From Pseudomonadota bacterium (GTDB lineage Bacteria; Pseudomonadota; Gammaproteobacteria; Burkholderiales; SHXO01): a DNA stretch of 9,708 nucleotides. This document shows, piece by piece, positions 6,308-9,708 of this stretch (positions within the stretch are counted from its first letter, which is position 1; every line of letters begins with the position of its first letter). The DNA lies in assembly GCA_023430065.1 (NCBI GenBank), contig JAEZCG010000226.1, positions 1-9,708 of the forward strand. Reading direction: 5' to 3'. The position numbers were made by a program, and so were the translations under genes. The notes below the pieces were generated by a model. That model had not been told where the DNA came from, did no database searches, and saw only the letters and a list, made by a program, of their open reading frames with translations.

Positions 6308-7012
6308 TTGAATTTCCTCGCGCTCGACACGTCCACGCAGTGGTGCTCCGCCGCACTCTGGATCGGCGGACGCGTGCTCGCGCGCGAAGATGACGCGGGC
6401 CAGCGTCATTCCGAACTGATCGTGCCGATGATCGATGCCCTTCTGCGCGAAGCGGGTGCGACGCTGCGCGACATGCAGGCGATTGCTTTCGGGGCCGGCC
6501 CGGGTTCGTTTACCGGTGTGCGCATCGCCTGCGGGGTGGCGCAGGGCCTGGCGTTCGGCGCCGGCCTTCCGGTGGTGCCGGTGTGCACGCTTGCGGCGCT
6601 GGCGCACGGCAGCGGGAGCGCACGCGCAATCGTGGCGATGGATGCGCGCATCGGGGAGATCTACCACGCGTGCTACCAGCACGAGGGCGATGCCTGGCAC
6701 GCCGTGCACGAGCCAGGCCTGTGGCGCGCCCACGACGCACCGCTGGTGGAGGGGACGGACTGGATCGGCTGCGGCAGTGCCTTCGACGTGTACGAGGCAG
6801 CGCTGCGGGCGCGCTACGGCGAATCGCTGGTGCGCGTCGTGAACGGTGCGTACCCGCACGCGCGCGACATTGCCGACCTGGGTGCGGCGGCGTTTCGCGC
6901 GGGGGGTGCCATCGCGCCGGACGAGGCGGCGCCGCTGTACGTGCGCGACAAGGTTGCCATGACGATCGACGAGCGGCGCCTGCGCAAGGCGGCGCCGAGC
7001 GGTGGCCGATGA
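6308..7012 (+). CDS. tsaB: tRNA t6A biosynthesis protein TsaB
   Basis: TsaB is the non-catalytic partner of TsaD in making N6-threonylcarbamoyladenosine at position 37 of ANN-decoding tRNAs in the cytoplasm. The product is 234 residues, the usual length. Family marks are the N-terminal strand LALDTST (residues 4-10), RHSE (33-36), the signature GAGPGSFTGVRI (62-73), and PLYVRDKVA (209-217) near the C-terminus. The start is a TTG at 6308: the conserved first strand begins right after it and no in-frame ATG fits. No clear Shine-Dalgarno precedes it, so initiation may be inefficient. The stop overlaps the rimI start in an ATGA arrangement, a pairing of tsaB and rimI found in many bacteria. The shape of the N-terminal ASKHA fold is kept, and nothing suggests loss of function. 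Confidence 0.96.
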   Translation: MNFLALDTSTQWCSAALWIGGRVLAREDDAGQRHSELIVPMIDALLREAGATLRDMQAIAFGAGPGSFTGVRIACGVAQGLAFGAGLPVVPVCTLAALAHGSGSARAIVAMDARIGEIYHACYQHEGDAWHAVHEPGLWRAHDAPLVEGTDWIGCGSAFDVYEAALRARYGESLVRVVNGAYPHARDIADLGAAAFRAGGAIAPDEAAPLYVRDKVAMTIDERRLRKAAPSGGR

Positions 7013-7500
7013 GCCGGTCTCTGGCGGCGGGGCTGCGTCCGATGCGCCCCGGCGATCTCGACGCCGTGATCGCGATCGAGCGCACGATCTACTCGCATCC
7101 CTGGAGCCTCGGCAATTTCCGCGATTCACTGCATGCCGGCTACAGTTGCTGGGTGCTCGAGGAGCGCGGCATGGCGATCGGGTATTGCGTGATGATGCTG
7201 GGCGTGGGCGAGGCGCATCTGCTCAACCTGAGTGTGGCGCCCGCCTGGCAGCGGCGCGGGCTCGGCCGTGCCATGCTGGCAAGTATGCTCGAGCGTGCAA
7301 GCCAATGCGGTGCGCGCGAGATGCTGCTGGAGGTGCGCCCGTCGAATGTCGCGGCACGCGCGCTCTACGTCGACATGGGATTCCGGGAGCTTTCGCTGCG
7401 GCGCGGCTATTATCCGTCGCAGGAGGGGCGCGAGGACGCGATCCTGATGGCACGTGCATGCGGCGCACCGGACGGGACGCCCGTGCCTCGCGGAGAATGA
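7009..7500 (+). CDS. rimI: Protein N-terminal alanine acetyltransferase RimI (GNAT fold)
   Basis: RimI transfers acetyl from acetyl-CoA to the N-terminal alanine of ribosomal protein S18 and possibly other proteins. The product is 163 residues, close to the usual 150-160. PWS at 31-33 is a RimI mark. The acetyl-CoA-binding motif A is LSVAPAWQRRGLGRAML (residues 74-90, with QRRGLG at 81-86). E108 in LLEVRPSN and Y120 in RALYVDMGF are in the positions of the catalytic glutamate and tyrosine. The ATG at 7009 overlaps the tsaB stop by three bases, which points to translational coupling. In E. coli rimI follows holD, the gene for the DNA polymerase III psi subunit; here the next gene encodes a uracil-DNA glycosylase with a psi-like N-terminus. 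The last 13 residues look like a disordered tail. Confidence 0.95.
   Translation: MSRSLAAGLRPMRPGDLDAVIAIERTIYSHPWSLGNFRDSLHAGYSCWVLEERGMAIGYCVMMLGVGEAHLLNLSVAPAWQRRGLGRAMLASMLERASQCGAREMLLEVRPSNVAARALYVDMGFRELSLRRGYYPSQEGREDAILMARACGAPDGTPVPRGE
7492..7496 (+). promoter_or_regulatory. Ribosome-binding site that sets the glycosylase start
   Basis: GGAGA at 7492-7496 lies inside the last codons of rimI and five bases before the ATG at 7502. Two further in-frame ATGs follow at 7508 and 7520. The spacing favours 7502, although 7520 would begin the protein directly with MTRRD, as in psi. Confidence 0.6.
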
Positions 7501-7501
7501 C

Positions 7502-8281
7502 ATGTCCATGCAGCGAACGATGACGCGGCGCGACCTGGTCCTCCAGGAACTGGGGCTGGTCCGATGGCGGCTGCGCGGTCCCGCCACTTGCGAGAGCGAG
7601 ACGACGTGCGCACCGGACGCCTCGTCGCACCAGGCATTCCCCGACGCGCTCATCGAAGTGCCGGTCGGGACCGACCCCGCCAGCCCGGGCACCGCCGTGG
7701 CGGCCATGGACTGGACGCAGCTCAAGACCGCGGTGGAGGGCTGCCGCGGGTGCGCGCTGCACGCGCGGCGCCGGCAGAGCGTGTTCGGCGTCGGCGACGA
7801 GCAGGCTGACTGGCTGTTCGTCGGCGAGGGTCCCGGCGCGGAGGAGGACGCGCGCGGCGAGCCGTTCGTCGGTCAGGCCGGCCGCCTGCTCGACAACATG
7901 CTCGCCAGCATCGGCCTGCGTCGCGGCCAGGACGTGTACATCGCCAACGTCGTAAAATGCCGGCCGCCCGGTAACCGGGCCCCGGAGCCGGGCGAGGCGG
8001 CGCAGTGCGAACCCTTCCTGCAGCGACAGATTGCATTGATCCGGCCGCGGCTGGTCATCGCCCTGGGCAAGACCGCGGCGCTGAGCCTGCTGCGCACCGA
8101 TGCTTCCATCGCCGGTCTGCGCGGCCGCGTGCACCTCTTGCACGGGACGCCCTTGCTGGTGACCTACCACCCGGCATACCTGCTGCGCAATCTGCCCGAC
8201 AAGGCGAAGGCCTGGGAGGACCTATGCATGGCGCGCGACCTGATGGCAAAGTTGAAAGCCGGGCAGGACATCCTCAACTGA
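7502..8281 (+). CDS. Family 4 Fe-S uracil-DNA glycosylase with psi (HolD)-like N-terminal peptide
   Basis: The enzyme removes uracil from DNA to start base excision repair. The catalytic domain covers about residues 70-255 of 259. Motif 1 is GEGPGAEED (108-116), followed by GEPFVGQAGRLLDNML (119-134), NVVKCRPPGNRAPEPGE (149-165) and the catalytic-loop motif TYHPAYLLR (221-229). Four cysteines fit the 4Fe-4S ligands: C81 and C84 (CxxC), C153 and C169. Ahead of the domain is an extra region: residues 9-24 (RRDLVLQELGLVRWRL) resemble the start of the E. coli psi subunit of DNA polymerase III, and residues 28-67 form a variable, Pro/Ala/acid-rich linker. The gene begins one base after the rimI stop. 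Enzyme family is secure; the clamp-loader link is inference from the short motif and the rimI neighbourhood. Confidence 0.95.
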   Translation: MSMQRTMTRRDLVLQELGLVRWRLRGPATCESETTCAPDASSHQAFPDALIEVPVGTDPASPGTAVAAMDWTQLKTAVEGCRGCALHARRRQSVFGVGDEQADWLFVGEGPGAEEDARGEPFVGQAGRLLDNMLASIGLRRGQDVYIANVVKCRPPGNRAPEPGEAAQCEPFLQRQIALIRPRLVIALGKTAALSLLRTDASIAGLRGRVHLLHGTPLLVTYHPAYLLRNLPDKAKAWEDLCMARDLMAKLKAGQDILN

Positions 8282-8297
8282 CATCGCGGTTGGATTC

Positions 8298-8302
8298 GGA
8301 GA
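8298..8302 (+). promoter_or_regulatory. Ribosome-binding site of lemA
   Basis: GGAGA lies eight bases before the ATG at 8311, inside the 29-base gap after the glycosylase stop. It decides the lemA start within a frame that stays open much further upstream (to 8005). Confidence 0.65.
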
Positions 8303-8310
8303 CCGAAGAC

Positions 8311-8934
8311 ATGACGAATAACTGGCTCACCTGGTTCGTGCTGGCCGCCGCCTTGACGTTGAGCGGCTGCGGGTACAACACCATCCAGCAACAGGACGAG
8401 GAAGTGAAGGCGGCGTGGAGCGAGGTGCTCAACCAGTACCAGCGCCGTGCGGATCTGATCCCCAATCTCGTCAATACCGTGAAGGGCTTCGCGCAGCAGG
8501 AGCTCGAGGTGCTGACGCAGGTGACCGAAGCGCGCGCCCGCGCCACCGGCATCCAGGCCACGCCGGATCTGATCAACGATCCGCAGGCCTTCGCCCGCTT
8601 CCAGCAGGCGCAGGGCGAACTGACCTCGGCGCTGTCGCGCTTGCTCGTTGTGGTCGAGAACTATCCGCAGCTCAAGTCCGACCAGAATTTCCGTGACCTG
8701 CAGGCCCAGCTCGAAGGCACGGAGAACCGCATCTCGGTGGCGCGCAAGCGCTACATCGAGACCGTCCAGCGGTACAACACCACGATCCGGCAGTTCCCCG
8801 TCAACCTGACCGCGATGGTGTTCAGCTACGAGCCGCGCGAGAATTTTTCGGTAGAGAACGAGGCAGAGATCTCCCGGCCGCCCGCAGTGGACTTCGGTAA
8901 CGCCTCGTCCCCTCCGGCGCAGAGCCGGCCCTGA
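8311..8934 (+). CDS. lemA: LemA family lipoprotein
   Basis: The product is 207 residues, the usual LemA length. The N-terminus is a lipoprotein signal: hydrophobic residues 5-17 followed by the lipobox LSGC with C20 as the lipid-bearing residue. G21 follows rather than Asp, so outer-membrane sorting is expected in a proteobacterium. The family core starts at once with GYNTIQQQDEEVKAAWSEV (21-39) and NQYQRRADLIPNLVNTVKGF (41-60), then a helical body with VTEARARATG and a C-terminal RQFPVNLTAMVF segment. The tail from about residue 190 is Pro/Ser-rich. LemA genes often sit next to TPM-domain genes, as here; their joint role, perhaps in envelope upkeep, is not well defined. The gene is 29 bases after the glycosylase stop and may be read through from the tsaB promoter. 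Confidence 0.94.
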   Translation: MTNNWLTWFVLAAALTLSGCGYNTIQQQDEEVKAAWSEVLNQYQRRADLIPNLVNTVKGFAQQELEVLTQVTEARARATGIQATPDLINDPQAFARFQQAQGELTSALSRLLVVVENYPQLKSDQNFRDLQAQLEGTENRISVARKRYIETVQRYNTTIRQFPVNLTAMVFSYEPRENFSVENEAEISRPPAVDFGNASSPPAQSRP

Positions 8935-8958
8935 GCGGCCTGCCGGCAAGCGCGCAGC

Positions 8959-9708
8959 ATGCGCATCGCGCCAGGCCCGAGCCATTGGCTGTGGCTGCTG
9001 TTGGTCGCGTGCCTGAGCGCGGTTGCGCAGCAGGCCGTCCCAACACTGGAAGCGCGCGTCACCGACCTGACCGGCACCCTCGCTTCGCCACAACGTGAAG
9101 CGCTCGAGCGGCGACTGGCCGAGTTCGAGGCGCGCAAGGGCAGCCAGATCGCGGTGCTGCTCGTTCCCACGACCGAGCCCGAGAGCATCGAGCAGTATTC
9201 GATGCGGGTGGCCGAGCAGTGGAAGCTCGGTCGCAAGGGGGTGGACGACGGCGCGCTATTGCTGGTGGCGATGCAGGACCGCGCGCTGCGCATCGAAGTC
9301 GGGTACGGCCTCGAGGGCGCTCTGTCCGACCTGGTCACGAACCGCATCGTCGAAGACATCGTGGTTCCGCACTTCAAGCGCGGTGACTTCGCCGGCGGCG
9401 TCGAGGCGGGCGTCGACGCCATGATCCGTGTGGTCGACGGGGAAGCGCTTCCTGAGCCCAGTGCGGCACCGGCCTCGGGCAGTCGCAGCCCCGATCTGCA
9501 GTCGCTGTTCGTGCTCTTCATCGTTCTCGTGTTCGTGGTCGGCGGGATGCTGCGCGCGGTCGTCGGCCGCCTGCCTGCGGCCGCGGCGATCGGCGCTGCC
9601 GCAGGCGCCATCGCATGGATGATCGCGGCCTCCGTGCTCTTCGCCGCCATCGCGGCCCTCGTCGGCTTCTTCTTCACGCTGCTGGGCGGAACGACGGGTC
9701 GCGCGGGG
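8959..9708 (+). CDS. TPM-domain (YgcG-like) membrane protein, cut by window edge
   Basis: The frame is open from the ATG at 8959 to the window end (250 residues seen). A signal peptide is likely: hydrophobic residues 10-22 with a cleavage site after AVA (21-23). The TPM domain spans about 33-160, with RVTDLTGTL (33-41), the strand GSQIAVLLVPTTEPESIEQY (61-80), then WKLGRKGVDDGALLLVAMQD (88-107) and RIEVGYGLEGALSD (111-124). A Pro/Ser linker (165-178) leads to hydrophobic segments at about 182-199 and 206-241. Family members commonly end in a glycine-rich tail, which would lie beyond the edge. The gene starts 24 bases after the lemA stop without a clear Shine-Dalgarno; no other in-frame start fits. 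TPM proteins are extracytoplasmic; a phosphatase activity is known for a plant member, but the bacterial function is uncertain. Confidence 0.92.
   Translation, partial: MRIAPGPSHWLWLLLVACLSAVAQQAVPTLEARVTDLTGTLASPQREALERRLAEFEARKGSQIAVLLVPTTEPESIEQYSMRVAEQWKLGRKGVDDGALLLVAMQDRALRIEVGYGLEGALSDLVTNRIVEDIVVPHFKRGDFAGGVEAGVDAMIRVVDGEALPEPSAAPASGSRSPDLQSLFVLFIVLVFVVGGMLRAVVGRLPAAAAIGAAAGAIAWMIAASVLFAAIAALVGFFFTLLGGTTGRAG

Noticed and set aside
6076..6336. Upstream extension of the binding-protein frame
   Set aside because: The signal peptide and strong ribosome-binding site place the start at 6075; the extension runs through the promoter region and into tsaB.
4603..6393. Open plus-strand frame of 596 codons opposite the binding-protein and livH genes
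   Set aside because: It mirrors the codon phase of the real minus-strand genes, crosses the divergent promoter region, and its composition is not protein-like.
6247..6393. Short plus-strand frame starting at an ATG within the TAAAATG stretch
   Set aside because: It overlaps the 5' end of tsaB in another frame, has no ribosome-binding site, and its product is Arg-rich without a recognisable fold.

Overview
The window is GC-rich, densely coded DNA from what looks like a proteobacterium, most likely a betaproteobacterium. That assignment is an inference from the tsaB-rimI-uracil-DNA glycosylase order, the lipoprotein LemA/TPM pair, the LivHMGF-type transporter with a twin-arginine binding protein, and the base composition. 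No rRNA, tRNA, CRISPR array, insertion sequence or phage gene is visible. The lead that most deserves follow-up is a uracil-DNA glycosylase whose N-terminus resembles the clamp-loader-binding peptide of DNA polymerase III psi (HolD).

Left part, minus strand (1-6075), reading from right to left: a periplasmic substrate-binding protein (4828-6075), a LivH-type permease (3850-4773), and one 838-residue protein that joins a LivM-type permease, a LivG-type ATPase and a LivF-type ATPase in a single frame (1331-3847). These three genes encode a complete HAAT-type (branched-chain amino acid-like) ABC importer. Next come a short-chain dehydrogenase (429-1202) and the N-terminal part of a 3-hydroxyacyl-CoA dehydrogenase-type protein (258 to beyond base 1). 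The simplest reading is uptake of a small acid or amide followed by NAD-dependent oxidation; the substrate cannot be told from the sequence. Both gaps on either side of the short-chain dehydrogenase carry inverted repeats built from degenerate 8-9 bp units of the ACGAAG/GCAAAG type.

Centre (6076-6307): a divergent control region. It holds an extended -10 promoter (TGCTATAAT) facing left toward the transporter, a weaker -10 (TAAAAT) facing right, a near-perfect 9-3-9 palindrome that could be an operator, and a small hairpin that overlaps the Shine-Dalgarno sequence of the binding protein gene.

Right part, plus strand (6308-9708): tsaB (t6A tRNA modification, TTG start), rimI (protein N-acetyltransferase, start overlapping the tsaB stop), a family 4 Fe-S uracil-DNA glycosylase with the psi-like N-terminus, a LemA lipoprotein, and a TPM-domain (YgcG-like) protein that runs off the right edge. 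Close spacing suggests one housekeeping operon, at least for the first three genes.
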